Source: Anaerospora hongkongensis
Lineage (GTDB): Bacteria > Bacillota > Negativicutes > Sporomusales > DSM-15969
Assembly: GCF_004339805.1 (NCBI RefSeq)
Contig: NZ_SLUI01000009.1
Span: forward strand, 151,809 to 215,808
Length of the DNA stretch: 64,000 bases
Reading direction: 5' to 3'
A program made the position numbers and the translations under genes. The notes under the pieces were generated by a model. The model made no database searches. It was not told where the DNA came from and saw only the letters and a program-made list of their open reading frames with translations. The stretch's first letter is position 1. Each line of letters begins with the position of its first letter. Positions 22,893-32,326 of this stretch are shown here, in pieces.

Positions 22893-23000
22893 AATGGGCC
22901 TCATCCATAAGGCGCAGAGAAAAGAGAGCGTTTAATGATGCTAATTACTGGTAATACTACAATAAACAGTCTATTTGATCAAAAATCTACCCCGGTACAA

Positions 23001-23030
23001 TTGTCAAGGTGTTTTTCCATATGCTACAAT
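23001..23030 (+). promoter_or_regulatory. Promoter for secG
   Basis: TTGTCA (23001-23006), 18-bp spacer, TACAAT (23025-23030); the secG start is 35 bp downstream of the -10. Confidence 0.7.
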
Positions 23031-23065
23031 AGGAGGGTACAAGCGGGTAGGGGGGTAAGGAACGA

Positions 23066-23302
23066 ATGAAATCTGCGCTTATGATTCTTGAAGCGGTTGT
23101 GGCAATTGCTTTGATTGCATCCGTAGTACTGCAATCAGGTAAAAGTGCCGGTATGTCAGGCTCGATTGCCGGTGGAGCGGAAACTCTGTTCGGCGGTAAG
23201 AAAAAAGGCCTTGACGAGTTGCTGGCTCGTGTTACCATGATTCTGGGTATTGTATTTGGCATACTAACCTTGATTCTTGGTCGTGTTCTCAGCACCTATT
23301 AA
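23066..23302 (+). CDS. secG: Preprotein translocase subunit SecG
   Basis: Small auxiliary subunit of the SecYEG channel, 78 residues. It has two membrane helices (residues about 4-22 and 54-74) joined by the conserved loop LQSGKSAGMSGSIAGGAETLFGG, whose G-rich SGSIAGGAETLFG stretch is the family signature. ATG 23066 follows GTAAGGAAC. It is monocistronic with its own promoter and terminator. Its position upstream of an esterase gene, rnr, smpB and ssrA matches the B. subtilis secG-yvaK-rnr-smpB-ssrA order, here widened by inserted genes. Confidence 0.94.
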   Translation: MKSALMILEAVVAIALIASVVLQSGKSAGMSGSIAGGAETLFGGKKKGLDELLARVTMILGIVFGILTLILGRVLSTY

Positions 23303-23332
23303 ACCTCAATGATAACATTGAGGTTCTTTTTC
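23302..23332 (+). terminator. Terminator of secG
   Basis: 10-bp perfect stem AACCTCAATG (23302-23311) with CATTGAGGTT (23316-23325), 4-nt loop, then CTTTTTC. It begins on the last base of the stop codon. Confidence 0.9.
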
Positions 23333-23372
23333 GTTCTGAATTGCTCCAACAGGTAGAGGAGGAAGAGAAGGT

Positions 23373-25376
23373 ATGGAATTATTGTACTTAGCGCCCCTAG
23401 CAGGAATTGTGGCGCTTTTGTTTGCGGCCTATCTTATGTCCAGTGTGTTGAAGGAAGACTCAGGTAATGCGAAAATGCGCGAGTTGTCTCAGGCCATCTT
23501 TGAGGGTGCTATGGCATTTCTCAACAGGCAGTATAAGACACTCATCCCTTTTACAATCGGTATTTTTGTGATTTTATTTATTGTTGACGGATATAAATTA
23601 GCCAGCTCCTTTTTAGTAGGTGCCATTTGCTCGGCAATTGCCGGTTATATTGGCATGACTTCAACTACTAAGGCGAATGCCCGTACAACCGAGGCTGCCC
23701 GCCATAGCCTGAACAAGGCTTTAGGAGTATCGTTCAGGGCCGGTGCCGTTATGGGTATGTCTGTTGCCGGACTTGGCCTTTTAGGAGTATCCACGCTGTA
23801 CATCCTGTTCCGCGACCCCGTTGTTATTAACAGCTTTGCCTTTGGTGCCAGTGCGATTGCTTTTTTTGCCCGTATCGGCGGCGGTATTTTTACCAAAGCT
23901 GCTGACGTTGGTGCCGACCTGGTCGGTAAAGTAGAAGCCGGTATCCCTGAGGATGATCCCCGCAACCCTGCCGTAATTGCCGATAACGTTGGCGACAACG
24001 TCGGAGATACTGCCGGCATGGGTGCCGACTTGTTTGAATCTTATGGTGCCACCGCTATTGCAGCGATGCTGATTGGCAATACGCTGTTCGGTGTTACCGG
24101 AGCCATTTTCCCCTTGTTGATTGGTGCAGCGGGAATTGCTGCCTCAATTATCAGCACGTTCTTTGTACGTACTACTGAAGATGGCGATCCGCAAGCCGCT
24201 CTTAACCGCGGTTTATGGGCAACGAATATAATCACAGCTGTGCTTTCCTATTTGTTGGCAACTGCAGTTTTTGATGGCAAAAATGCTTTCGGCATTTTTA
24301 TCGCTATCATTTCCGGCTTGGTTGTTAACGTATTGATCGGCATGCTGACCGAATATTATACCTCTAACGATAAAGCGCCTTGCCAACACATTGCCGATGC
24401 TTCGCAAACAGGTGCTGCAACTAATATTATTGCTGGTATTGCGAATGGCTTGCGCAGTACCGGATTACCGATGATCGTTTTTTGTGCCGCTACCTGGCTG
24501 GCTTTTTCTCAGGCCGGTATCTACGGTATTGCGATGGCGGCAATGGGTATGCTCTGCACTGCCGGTATGGTAGTAGCAGTAGATTCCTTTGGTCCTGTTG
24601 CCGACAATGCCGGTGGCATTGCGGAAATGGCCGAGCTGGGTCCTGAAGTCCGTAAAACAACTGACAAACTGGACTCTGTAGGCAATACAACCGCTGCAAT
24701 TGCCAAAGGCTTTGCAATCGGTTCAGCCGCACTCACGGCGCTGGCGCTGTTTACGGCATTTGCCGAAGAAGTTGCCAAAAATCCGAAGCTTTCCGGACTG
24801 CTGGTTGACGGTCATTTAGTTGTTAATTTGACCGAACCGGGTGTTATCATCGGCATTTTCCTGGGCGCTACATTGCCCTTCCTGGTTTGCGCCTTTACCA
24901 TGGAAGCTGTTGGTAAAGCCGCTTTTGAAATGATTGGCGAAGTTCGCCGTCAGTTCCGGGAAATTCCCGGCATTATGGAAGGCACAGGCCGTCCAGATTA
25001 TGCGAAATGCGTTGATATCAGTACAAAAGCTGCGATTCGTGAAATGCTGCTGCCTGGTGCCTTTGCTGTTGGCTCGCCGCTGATTGTAGGGTTCCTGCTT
25101 GGTGCGAAAGCACTGGCTGGTTTCCTCGCCGGTGTTACAGCCTCGGGCGTACTCTTGGCCATCTTCATGTCCAATGCCGGTGGTGCATGGGATAATGCGA
25201 AAAAGTATATTGAAGCAGGCAAGTTTGGCGGTAAAGGTACACCTACCCATGCTGCTGCCGTTATCGGCGATACCGTCGGCGACCCCTTCAAAGATACTTC
25301 CGGCCCAGCCATGAATCCGCTAATTAAGGTTGCCGGTACAATTTCACTCATCATTGCGCCGCTGCTCTTTTTCTAG
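23373..25376 (+). CDS. hppA: Membrane-bound ion-pumping pyrophosphatase, K+-dependent type
   Basis: 667-residue integral membrane pyrophosphatase coupling PPi hydrolysis to H+ or Na+ transport. The PPi-site motif is complete: [35 protein letters not shown] at about residues 180-215, and a second acidic site [17 protein letters not shown] plus a C-terminal [25 protein letters not shown] has Ala at the position that is Lys in K+-independent enzymes, so the enzyme is predicted to need K+. Whether it moves Na+ or H+ cannot be decided by eye. ATG 23373 follows GAGGAGGAAG. It lies between secG and an esterase gene, as an insertion in the usual cluster. Confidence 0.94.
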   Translation: MELLYLAPLAGIVALLFAAYLMSSVLKEDSGNAKMRELSQAIFEGAMAFLNRQYKTLIPFTIGIFVILFIVDGYKLASSFLVGAICSAIAGYIGMTSTTKANARTTEAARHSLNKALGVSFRAGAVMGMSVAGLGLLGVSTLYILFRDPVVINSFAFGASAIAFFARIGGGIFTKAADVGADLVGKVEAGIPEDDPRNPAVIADNVGDNVGDTAGMGADLFESYGATAIAAMLIGNTLFGVTGAIFPLLIGAAGIAASIISTFFVRTTEDGDPQAALNRGLWATNIITAVLSYLLATAVFDGKNAFGIFIAIISGLVVNVLIGMLTEYYTSNDKAPCQHIADASQTGAATNIIAGIANGLRSTGLPMIVFCAATWLAFSQAGIYGIAMAAMGMLCTAGMVVAVDSFGPVADNAGGIAEMAELGPEVRKTTDKLDSVGNTTAAIAKGFAIGSAALTALALFTAFAEEVAKNPKLSGLLVDGHLVVNLTEPGVIIGIFLGATLPFLVCAFTMEAVGKAAFEMIGEVRRQFREIPGIMEGTGRPDYAKCVDISTKAAIREMLLPGAFAVGSPLIVGFLLGAKALAGFLAGVTASGVLLAIFMSNAGGAWDNAKKYIEAGKFGGKGTPTHAAAVIGDTVGDPFKDTSGPAMNPLIKVAGTISLIIAPLLFF

Positions 25377-25389
25377 AGTACGCTTAGTT

Positions 25390-25422
25390 AAGGCCTGCAG
25401 GTTTATGCCTGTAGGCCTTTTT
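25390..25422 (+). terminator. Terminator of hppA
   Basis: 12-bp stem AAGGCCTGCAGG (25390-25401) with CCTGTAGGCCTT (25408-25419; one G-U pair), then TTT. Confidence 0.85.
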
Positions 25423-25427
25423 GCGTT

Positions 25428-25451
25428 AAAAAGGGGACTGTCCCCTTTTTT
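25428..25451. repeat. Palindromic GGGGAC/GTCCCC element
   Basis: A near-perfect palindrome of A5-GGGGAC and GTCCCC-T6, directly after the hppA terminator. The same core (GGGGACTGTCCCC) is familiar to me as a dispersed repeat in several Firmicute genomes, but only one copy is in this window. It could act as a second, bidirectional terminator. Confidence 0.6.
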
Positions 25452-25619
25452 GTACCTAAGCTGTAACATTTTTTACGCCCATCCGGAGCATAATGAAAAC
25501 ACTATCGTATACATAGATTCTGCGTTTTCCTGCATTTTCTGACACTGCCAGTATATACCGTTTCCGGAACATGATATAATAATAAAGGATTACCATTATT
25601 TAACGGGAGGACAACAGAA

Positions 25620-26354
25620 TTGTCTGTTATGAGAGGCGCTGAACCATTTCTGCTGCCAGGTAGTGGGCAGGGAGTGCTGCTTGTCCACGGCTTTACCGGA
25701 TCACCGGCGGAAATGAAATTGCTTGGCGAATATTTACATGGCCTGGGTTATACCGTGCTTGGCGTGCGATTGTGCGGCCATGGTACCGATGTGCGTGACA
25801 TGAATTCTACAACTTGGCCATATTGGTATGGCGCCGTCGAAGACGGTTACCATTTGTTAAAGGGATTATGCCAGGAGATCAGCGTAATCGGATTGTCGAT
25901 GGGCGGATTATTATCCCTTAAGCTGTCGGTAGAATATCCGGTGGTTAAAGTTGCAGCCTTGAGTGCACCGATTTATCTGTATGAACGTCGCTTGCCATTG
26001 CTGCCAATTTACCGGTTGTTCCGCAGCTATATGCCTAAGAAACGCAAGCGTTTTGCCGATATTGACCCCCTCTATTCAGTGGGCTATGATCACACGCCAT
26101 TAAAAAGTCTGGAAAGCTTATTAGCTTTTATCAAGCATGTGGATAAATTGTTACCGTTGGTGAATATGCCGGCCTTTATCGCTCATTCCCGCATTGAGCA
26201 TACGGTACGTCCGGAAAGTGCCAGTTATATTTATAACAGGATTGCCAGCAGCGATAAGCAGCTATGCTGGCTGGAGAAATCGGGACACATTATTACGCTT
26301 GATGTAGAGCGGGAACAACTATTTGAACAGCTTAAACGATTTTTAGCCAAATAA
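25620..26354 (+). CDS. Carboxylesterase, YvaK/Est30-like alpha/beta hydrolase
   Basis: 244-residue alpha/beta hydrolase acting on short carboxylic esters in the cytoplasm. It has VLLVHGFTGSPAEMK (oxyanion hole), nucleophile Ser in VIGLSMGGLLSLK, and catalytic His in LEKSGHIITLD. The acid is expected in the segment MPAFIAHSRIEHTVRPESA; where Est30 has Asp this protein has Glu, an unusual but possibly functional change. The start is TTG 25620 with GGGAGG 11 nt upstream; the ATG at 25629 is farther from the Shine-Dalgarno sequence. A TATAAT at 25575-25580 is a likely -10. The position between secG and rnr matches yvaK in B. subtilis. Confidence 0.85.
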   Translation: MSVMRGAEPFLLPGSGQGVLLVHGFTGSPAEMKLLGEYLHGLGYTVLGVRLCGHGTDVRDMNSTTWPYWYGAVEDGYHLLKGLCQEISVIGLSMGGLLSLKLSVEYPVVKVAALSAPIYLYERRLPLLPIYRLFRSYMPKKRKRFADIDPLYSVGYDHTPLKSLESLLAFIKHVDKLLPLVNMPAFIAHSRIEHTVRPESASYIYNRIASSDKQLCWLEKSGHIITLDVEREQLFEQLKRFLAK

Positions 26355-26383
26355 ATAAATTACAACAGATAGGGGGATGAGCT

Positions 26384-26779
26384 ATGGAAGACCGCGATAG
26401 TATGTGCTTTGTGTGCGGACCTAAAAATCCGATTGGATTAAAGTTGCAATTCCGTGAAGAGAACGGACAATATATGACTGAATTTACAGCCGGGCAGGAG
26501 CATCAAAGCTATGATGGAATTGTTCATGGAGGTCTTGTCAGTACGGTGCTGGATGAAGTAATGGCCCGATATATTTATGCGAAAGGACTTCATGCCGTAA
26601 CCGCACGGCTGGAAGTACGCTATCGTCAGCCGACGCCGATTGAACAGCCGCTTACTGTTGTAGGATGGATAACGCGCGAACGGGGCAAACTATACGAGTT
26701 AGCCGGAGAAATTCGCCTGGCAGATGGAACTGTCACAGCGGACGGCAAAGCAACAGTAGTACTGGTGCAAGGTGAGTGA
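26384..26779 (+). CDS. PaaI-type hotdog thioesterase
   Basis: 131-residue hotdog-fold acyl-CoA thioesterase candidate. The core signature IVHGGLVSTVLDEVMA (H-G-G followed by D-E on the long helix) is present, as is the ARLEVRYRQPTPIEQPLTVVGWI strand pair. The N terminus has CFVCGPKNPIGLKL, a C-x2-C-G-x-x-N-P-x-G-L-x-L motif seen in a subgroup of these enzymes. Substrate unknown. It lies 29 bp after the esterase gene, and its stop overlaps the rnr start (TGATG), so it is probably co-transcribed and coupled with rnr. Confidence 0.85.
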   Translation: MEDRDSMCFVCGPKNPIGLKLQFREENGQYMTEFTAGQEHQSYDGIVHGGLVSTVLDEVMARYIYAKGLHAVTARLEVRYRQPTPIEQPLTVVGWITRERGKLYELAGEIRLADGTVTADGKATVVLVQGE

Positions 26780-29115
26780 TGAAAATGGATAAACCGAATG
26801 TACTGAAAGAACGGATTTTGGACTTTATGCGAGAAGAAGCCTACAAGCCAATCACTGCGGAGGATTTGGCGGAAGGTATGGCCCTGAAAGGCAAGGAACT
26901 GTCTGAATTTTGGACTGTTCTTGATGAGTTGGAAGCCAAAGCGTTTATTATTAAGACGCGATACGGCAAATATGGTGTTCCGGAAAAGATGAACCTGGTT
27001 GTTGGCCGCTATGCGGCAACCTCCAAAGGATTCGGGTTTGTTATTGATGATATCGGCGTTGAGGGCGATGTATTCATTGCACCTGACGCGACAATGAGTG
27101 CCATGCATAATGACCGGGTGGTAGCCCGGGTGCACAGGCTCAATTCCGGGGGAACGGGCCGTCGCCGGGAGGGCGAAGTCATCCGGATTGTTGAACGAGC
27201 GAATAACACCGTAGTGGGGACTTTTGAATCAAGCCGTCATTTTGGTTTTGTTATTCCCGATGATTTGCGTATTGGCCATGATATCTTTATTCCGAAGAGT
27301 GAGTTTAACGGGGCGAAGAAAGGCTCGAAGGTTGTAGTGGAAATCACTAAGTGGCCGGAGAAGCGTAAAAGTGCTGAAGGCAAGGTTGTGCAGGTATTAG
27401 GGCATAAAGGGGATACGGGAATTGAAATTCTCTCCATTATTACCCGCCATAACCTGCCGACTTCCTTTGATGCCGATGTCGAACGGGAAGCAGAAAAAAT
27501 TCCGGAATCAATCAGTGAGAACGAACTGGTCGGCCGCCGCGATCTGCGTCATTTGCCGTTAGTTACAATTGACGGTGAGGATGCCAAGGATTTGGATGAT
27601 GCCGTACACATCGAACGCCTGCCGAATGGACGTTACCGTTTGGGGGTACATATTGCGGATGTCAGCTACTATGTACGGGAGAATACGCCGCTTGATAAAG
27701 AAGCCCGCGAACGGGGGACAAGCGTGTATCTGGTCGACCGCGTACTGCCGATGCTGCCGCAGCGCTTATCGAATGGGATCTGCAGCCTAAATGCCGGAGT
27801 AGACCGTTTAGCCTTATCAGCGCATATGGACATTGATCACAGAGGTCAGGTTGTAAACTACGAAATATTCCCCAGTGTTATTCATGTTCGTACCCGCCTG
27901 TCCTATACCATTGTCAGAAAGATTCTTGCCGATCATGACGAGGCACTGCGCAGCCAGTACAGTGAGCTTGTACCTGATTTGGAACAAATGGAACGGCTTT
28001 GTCGCATTTTGAAAGAAAGACGGCTGCGCCGCGGGGCAATCGACTTTGATTTCCCGGAAATAAAAGTGAAACTTGACGAACAAGGTCAGCCGGTGGAACT
28101 GGTAAAACGGGTTCGCTCTATTGCCGAATCCATCATTGAAGAGTTTATGCTGGTTGCCAATGAAACAGTTGCCGAGCATATGCATCATATTGGGGTTCCT
28201 TCCGTATTCCGGGTTCATGATGAACCAGATGCGGAAAAAATGCAGAAGCTGAATCATTTGCTGCATAACTTTGGCCAGCGCCTGCAAAAGGTGGATGAAA
28301 TTCAGCCAATGGCATTGCAGCAGATTCTCTCGCGTATTGCCGGACGCCCGGAAGAGCGGATTGTCAGTACGGTTATGCTGCGCTCATTAAAACAGGCTCG
28401 TTATGAGGCAGAGAACCGGGGGCATTTTGGCCTGGCTGCCCGCTACTATACGCATTTCACTTCGCCGATCCGGCGTTATCCCGATCTCATTGTCCATCGC
28501 CTAGTCCGAGAAACCTTTACCAGTGGCGATATTTCTGCAAAACGGCGTGAAAAGCTGGCTCAGCTTTTACCGCAGATTGCCTTGCACTCTTCCGAACGGG
28601 AGCGGGCGGCAGCTGAAGCGGAAAGAGAAACAGTAGATCTGAAAAAGGTCGAATATATGGCGCAGTTTGTCGGTGAAGAATTTGACGGGGTTATCAATGG
28701 GGTTACGGCCTTTGGTCTGTTCGTTGAACTGGCGAATGGCGTAGAAGGACTCGTTCATGTATCGAGTATGGATAACGACTATTATCGCTATGTTGAGCAG
28801 GAGTATGCCTTAATCGGCGAGCGGACCGGCAAGATATTCCGGCTGGGCGATGCGGCCCGTGTACTGCTGACAAAAGTGAATCCGGAAGAGCGGACCATTG
28901 ATTTTGTGCTGGTTTCCGATGTAGGGGTGCAGGCAGCCGGTAGTAAAAGACCATCAGCACGTAAGTCTCTTGGCAGCAAGCGTTCTGCCGTCAAAAATAC
29001 CGCTGCTGTTAAGTCCGCCGGTAAAAGTGCTTCCGCAAAACCTGCTAAACAGGGCAGCCGCACGAAAAAGAAGAAAACCTCCAGCGCCAGACCGAAAACT
29101 TCCAAGAAAGATTAA
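26779..29115 (+). CDS. rnr: Ribonuclease R
   Basis: Processive 3'-5' exoribonuclease for structured RNA and for tmRNA-linked mRNA decay. Domain order: N-terminal winged helix (residues 1-65), two cold-shock-like OB domains (about 65-235, including GFGFVIDD and HFGFVIPDD), and the RNB catalytic core starting near 255, whose TIDGEDAKDLDDAVHIE provides the Mg2+-binding Asp residues. YTHFTSPIRRYPDLIVHR follows, then an S1 domain (about 625-710), then a long Lys/Ser/Ala tail of about 60 residues. That tail binds tmRNA-SmpB in E. coli. ATG 26779 overlaps the thioesterase stop. smpB and ssrA lie 4.5 and 7.7 kb downstream, fitting a shared ribosome-rescue role. Confidence 0.95.
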   Translation: MKMDKPNVLKERILDFMREEAYKPITAEDLAEGMALKGKELSEFWTVLDELEAKAFIIKTRYGKYGVPEKMNLVVGRYAATSKGFGFVIDDIGVEGDVFIAPDATMSAMHNDRVVARVHRLNSGGTGRRREGEVIRIVERANNTVVGTFESSRHFGFVIPDDLRIGHDIFIPKSEFNGAKKGSKVVVEITKWPEKRKSAEGKVVQVLGHKGDTGIEILSIITRHNLPTSFDADVEREAEKIPESISENELVGRRDLRHLPLVTIDGEDAKDLDDAVHIERLPNGRYRLGVHIADVSYYVRENTPLDKEARERGTSVYLVDRVLPMLPQRLSNGICSLNAGVDRLALSAHMDIDHRGQVVNYEIFPSVIHVRTRLSYTIVRKILADHDEALRSQYSELVPDLEQMERLCRILKERRLRRGAIDFDFPEIKVKLDEQGQPVELVKRVRSIAESIIEEFMLVANETVAEHMHHIGVPSVFRVHDEPDAEKMQKLNHLLHNFGQRLQKVDEIQPMALQQILSRIAGRPEERIVSTVMLRSLKQARYEAENRGHFGLAARYYTHFTSPIRRYPDLIVHRLVRETFTSGDISAKRREKLAQLLPQIALHSSERERAAAEAERETVDLKKVEYMAQFVGEEFDGVINGVTAFGLFVELANGVEGLVHVSSMDNDYYRYVEQEYALIGERTGKIFRLGDAARVLLTKVNPEERTIDFVLVSDVGVQAAGSKRPSARKSLGSKRSAVKNTAAVKSAGKSASAKPAKQGSRTKKKKTSSARPKTSKKD

Positions 29116-29177
29116 TAAGGCGTGTATTTTAAAGCCCGGCTACTCATACTACACTTAAGCAAGACGGAGGTGTATGT

Positions 29178-30581
29178 ATGTTTTTAAGCTGGGCTTTAAT
29201 GAAGTTAATGAATCCAATGGTTGATGAAACAACAATCAAGATGATGACTGAAGAGTACTCTGATAATCCCCTGGCGCTGCTTACCGTATCGGAAAAGCTG
29301 TCTCCCCGGGCGCTGATTGAAGCGGCCATGCGGGCTGAAGCCGGCATGGAACTATCCCGTCCTTTAGGCAGTCCGGTGGTGCTTTCACCATGGACTAAGC
29401 TGTATCTTAATCCAAAACAATTGTTTGAGCTGCCCAGTACCGATTATACATCGGTCGAAACGGCTACTGTTATTGGTGCGGGGGCTAAAAAACCGCTCCG
29501 GCTGGATATTCCTATTATGATTACCGGTATGAGTTATGGCGGGTCACTGAGCCTGCAAATGAAAATTGCATTGGCTAAAGGAACCGCAGCTGCCGGTACG
29601 TCTACCAATACTGGTGAATCGGCGGTGACTGATGAAGAACGGCAGGCGGCAAAATACCTGATTGGCCAGTATCATCGCGGCGGCTGGCTGAGTGGTCCCG
29701 AGCAGCTGGGGCAGCTGGATGCCATTGAAATTCAGCTTGGCCAGGGAGCATGGGGCGGAGCAGTGGATGAAACGATTGAAAGTGATACGATTGGCAAACA
29801 CCTGAGAAAAGCCTGGCATTTGGAAAAAGGGCAGGATGCTACTATTTATTCCCGGATGCCTGGCAAGGAAACTACTCAGGATATTATTACGATGGTGAAC
29901 AAGATGAAAACGCAGTTTGACGTGCCGGTAGGCGTTAAAATTGCTGCAACCGATTACATCGAATATGAACTTGCCGTAATTGCCAAGACTCAGGCTGATT
30001 ATATTGTTATTGACGGAGCGGAAGGGGGCACCGCAGGCTCGCCGCCTACGCTGCAGGATGATATGGGGCTGCCAACGCTGCATGGCTTAGTCCGGGCTGT
30101 GGATTATCTGACGGATAACGGGCTGCGTGATAAGTTCAGCCTGATTGTTGCCGGGGGACTGGCTACGCCGGGGCATTTTTTAAAGGCAATGGCCTTGGGG
30201 GCTGATGCCGTGTATATTGGTTCCATTGCCTTATTGGCTGCTATGCATACTCAGTCAGCTAAAGTAATGCCCGAAGCACCGCCCTCGCAGCTGGCTTTGT
30301 ACAAAGGAAAAATGAATGACAAGCTGGATATTGACAGTGCGGCTCATCACTTAACAAACTTTTTGGCATCGTGTACGGCCGAAATGAAGCTGGCTGTTCA
30401 GGCGATGGGAAAACATTCCTTTAAGGAGCTTACCCGGGAAGATCTGGTAGCGGTAGATAAGGACCTGGCCGAATTTGCCGGTCTTCGCTACGCCGGCAGC
30501 CATCGCCGGTCTGAGTCCAGTCAGCCTGCAGTTCAGCCAGGAAGGAAACGACAAAACGAAGAGAGTGTACCGCTCCAATAG
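29178..30581 (+). CDS. FMN-binding glutamate synthase-like protein (GltB_2 domain)
   Basis: 467-residue TIM-barrel flavoprotein similar to the central/FMN domain of glutamate synthase, of the stand-alone kind common in anaerobes. Visible are MITGMSYGGSLSLQMKIALAKG, STNTGESAVTDEE, IEIQLGQGAWGG, DYIVIDGAEGGTAGSP and the phosphate-binding IVAGGLATPGHFLKAMALGADAVYIGS. It has no glutaminase domain and no FeS Cys cluster, so it would need partners or do another FMN-dependent reaction. A possible N-terminal helix (residues 1-12) is hydrophobic. ATG 29178 follows GGAGGTG. Single gene with its own terminator. Confidence 0.82.
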   Translation: MFLSWALMKLMNPMVDETTIKMMTEEYSDNPLALLTVSEKLSPRALIEAAMRAEAGMELSRPLGSPVVLSPWTKLYLNPKQLFELPSTDYTSVETATVIGAGAKKPLRLDIPIMITGMSYGGSLSLQMKIALAKGTAAAGTSTNTGESAVTDEERQAAKYLIGQYHRGGWLSGPEQLGQLDAIEIQLGQGAWGGAVDETIESDTIGKHLRKAWHLEKGQDATIYSRMPGKETTQDIITMVNKMKTQFDVPVGVKIAATDYIEYELAVIAKTQADYIVIDGAEGGTAGSPPTLQDDMGLPTLHGLVRAVDYLTDNGLRDKFSLIVAGGLATPGHFLKAMALGADAVYIGSIALLAAMHTQSAKVMPEAPPSQLALYKGKMNDKLDIDSAAHHLTNFLASCTAEMKLAVQAMGKHSFKELTREDLVAVDKDLAEFAGLRYAGSHRRSESSQPAVQPGRKRQNEESVPLQ

Positions 30582-30585
30582 CAAC

Positions 30586-30627
30586 CAGACGATGACCGCT
30601 GCAAAGTGGGCATCGTCTGCTGTTTTT
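30586..30627 (+). terminator. Terminator after the glutamate synthase-like gene
   Basis: CAGACGATG (30586-30594) pairs with CATCGTCTG (30611-30619), followed by CTGTTTTTG. Confidence 0.8.
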
Positions 30628-30734
30628 GTGTAGTTTTTTAAAATTGGGGAAAGCTGGTCATTTTTTGCAGGCTTTTTATTTCCTGTGGAGAAATAGTTGC
30701 CAATACAGACGAATAAATGCTAAGGAGAACGCGT

Positions 30735-31718
30735 ATGAAGGCAGTGATACTTGACGGCTATACGTTAAATCCGGGAGATTTGAGCTGGGAACAGCTGCGG
30801 GAAATGTGTACCCTAACGGTCTATGACCGGACGGCCTATAGTGTGGACGGGCTGGAGGAAATTATCAGACGTTCAGCCGATGCGGAGCTGCTGTTTACCA
30901 ATAAAACCCCGCTGCCGGCGGCGGCGCTGGCAGCATTACCGAAGCTGAAATATATTGGTGTGCTGGCTACCGGATACAACATAGTGGACATTGCTGCGGC
31001 GGCAAAGCAAGGCATTGTCGTGACCAATATTCCCGCCTATGGGACCAATGCGGTGGCGCAAATGGCTATTGCCCTATTACTGGAGCTATGTCATCACGTC
31101 GGGGCGCACCATGAGGCTGTAAGCCGCGGGGAATGGGGAAAGAGTCCCGATTGGTGCTTTTGGAACTATCCATTGGTTGAATTAGCAGGAAAGACGATGG
31201 GAATTATCGGCTTCGGCAGGATCGGCCAGGCTTCTGCCCGTATTGCTCAGGCACTGGGGATGAATGTGCTGGCTGTTGACCAGCACCGTTTACCGGAATT
31301 AGAAAGTGATACTGTGCGCTATGTAGAATTGGATGAGCTTTTGGCCTATTCGGATGTGATTAATCTGCATTGTCCGCTGTTTGAAAGCACCCAAGGAATC
31401 ATTAACGCTGCAACTATCGCCAAGATGAAACCGGGCGTGATGATTATCAATACATCAAGGGGGCCGTTGGTCGTGGAAAAAGACCTGGCAGAGGCGCTTA
31501 ACAGCGGCAAGGTTGCCGGAGCCGCTGTAGATGTGGTATCAGCGGAGCCAATCCAGGCAGATAATCCCTTACTATCAGCAAAAAACTGCATTATTACACC
31601 GCATATTTCCTGGGCACCGAAAGAATCACGGCAGCGCTTGATGGATCTAGCTGTAGAAAATGTAAAACAGTATTTGGCAGGTACACCCGTAAACGTTGTT
31701 AACAATCAAGCAGAATAA
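30735..31718 (+). CDS. D-isomer-specific 2-hydroxyacid dehydrogenase
   Basis: 327-residue NAD(P)-dependent dehydrogenase, closest in pattern to glycerate/hydroxypyruvate dehydrogenases. Rossmann motif GIIGFGRIGQASARIA, catalytic Arg in NTSRGPLV, catalytic Glu in DVVSAEP, catalytic His in ITPHISWAPKESR. The H-x-x-W pattern favours HprA-like enzymes, but the substrate is not certain. ATG 30735 follows AAGGAG by 8 nt. It ends in a 20-bp perfect bidirectional terminator shared with convergent ridA. Confidence 0.88.
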   Translation: MKAVILDGYTLNPGDLSWEQLREMCTLTVYDRTAYSVDGLEEIIRRSADAELLFTNKTPLPAAALAALPKLKYIGVLATGYNIVDIAAAAKQGIVVTNIPAYGTNAVAQMAIALLLELCHHVGAHHEAVSRGEWGKSPDWCFWNYPLVELAGKTMGIIGFGRIGQASARIAQALGMNVLAVDQHRLPELESDTVRYVELDELLAYSDVINLHCPLFESTQGIINAATIAKMKPGVMIINTSRGPLVVEKDLAEALNSGKVAGAAVDVVSAEPIQADNPLLSAKNCIITPHISWAPKESRQRLMDLAVENVKQYLAGTPVNVVNNQAE

Positions 31719-31758
31719 AAACAATCCCCGATCGCGTAATCGGGGATTGTTTTTATTC
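31713..31758. terminator. Bidirectional terminator between the dehydrogenase gene and ridA
   Basis: Perfect 20-bp arms (31713-31732 and 31739-31758) with a 6-nt loop CGCGTA. A-rich on one side and T-rich on the other. The arms run into the stop codons of both convergent genes. Confidence 0.92.
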
Positions 31759-32133
31759 TACATAGGCAACAGCTTCGATTTCTACTAGGACATCTTTTGG
31801 CAGGCGGGCCACTTCTACGCAGGAGCGGGCTGGCGGAGTTGCTGTAAAGTAACTTCCGTAGACCGTATTAATAGCGGCAAAGTCATTCATATCTTTAATA
31901 AATACGGTTGTTTTTATCACTTTGTCAAAACTGGTACCGGCAGCTTCCAAAACAGCTTTAAGGTTAGTCAGTACCTGATGGGTTTGAACTTCAGCCGTAC
32001 CAGTTACCACTTGGCCGGTTGCCGGATCTAACGGAATTTGACCGGACGTGTACACCAGATTTCCCATCTTGATTGCCTGCGAATAAGGGCCAATTGCAGC
32101 AGGTGCATTGGACGTACTAATAACTGAAATCAT
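31753..32133 (-). CDS. ridA: RidA-family reactive enamine/imine deaminase
   Basis: 126-residue Rid protein that hydrolyses 2-aminoacrylate and related imines formed by PLP enzymes such as threonine dehydratase. Typical motifs are [28 protein letters not shown] and, near the end, [23 protein letters not shown], with the Arg that binds carboxylates. The start at 32133 is set by AAGGAG 8 nt upstream; the ATG at 32139 is only 2 nt from the Shine-Dalgarno sequence. It is divergent from threonine synthase, consistent with amino-acid metabolism. A promoter lies 46 bp upstream. Confidence 0.93.
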   Translation of the reverse strand: MISVISTSNAPAAIGPYSQAIKMGNLVYTSGQIPLDPATGQVVTGTAEVQTHQVLTNLKAVLEAAGTSFDKVIKTTVFIKDMNDFAAINTVYGSYFTATPPARSCVEVARLPKDVLVEIEAVAYVE

Positions 32134-32178
32134 ATTCATCGCTCCTTGTAACTTGATTGGTAGCAAATATCTAGTATT

Positions 32179-32208
32179 AGTGTACCCAGTTTATTCCATA
32201 CTTGTCAA
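32179..32208 (-). promoter_or_regulatory. Promoter for ridA
   Basis: On the minus strand TTGACA (32208-32203), 18-bp spacer, TACACT (32184-32179). Confidence 0.7.
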
Positions 32209-32326
32209 TTGCTTTAGCGGACAAAGCAGCATTAATATAAAATCTAACAGGAAGTAGCCGTTCAACGGAGAAATAGTAGAAATAAATAAAACAGGCATTC
32301 TGTTTTTAGTGAATGGAGTGATAACG

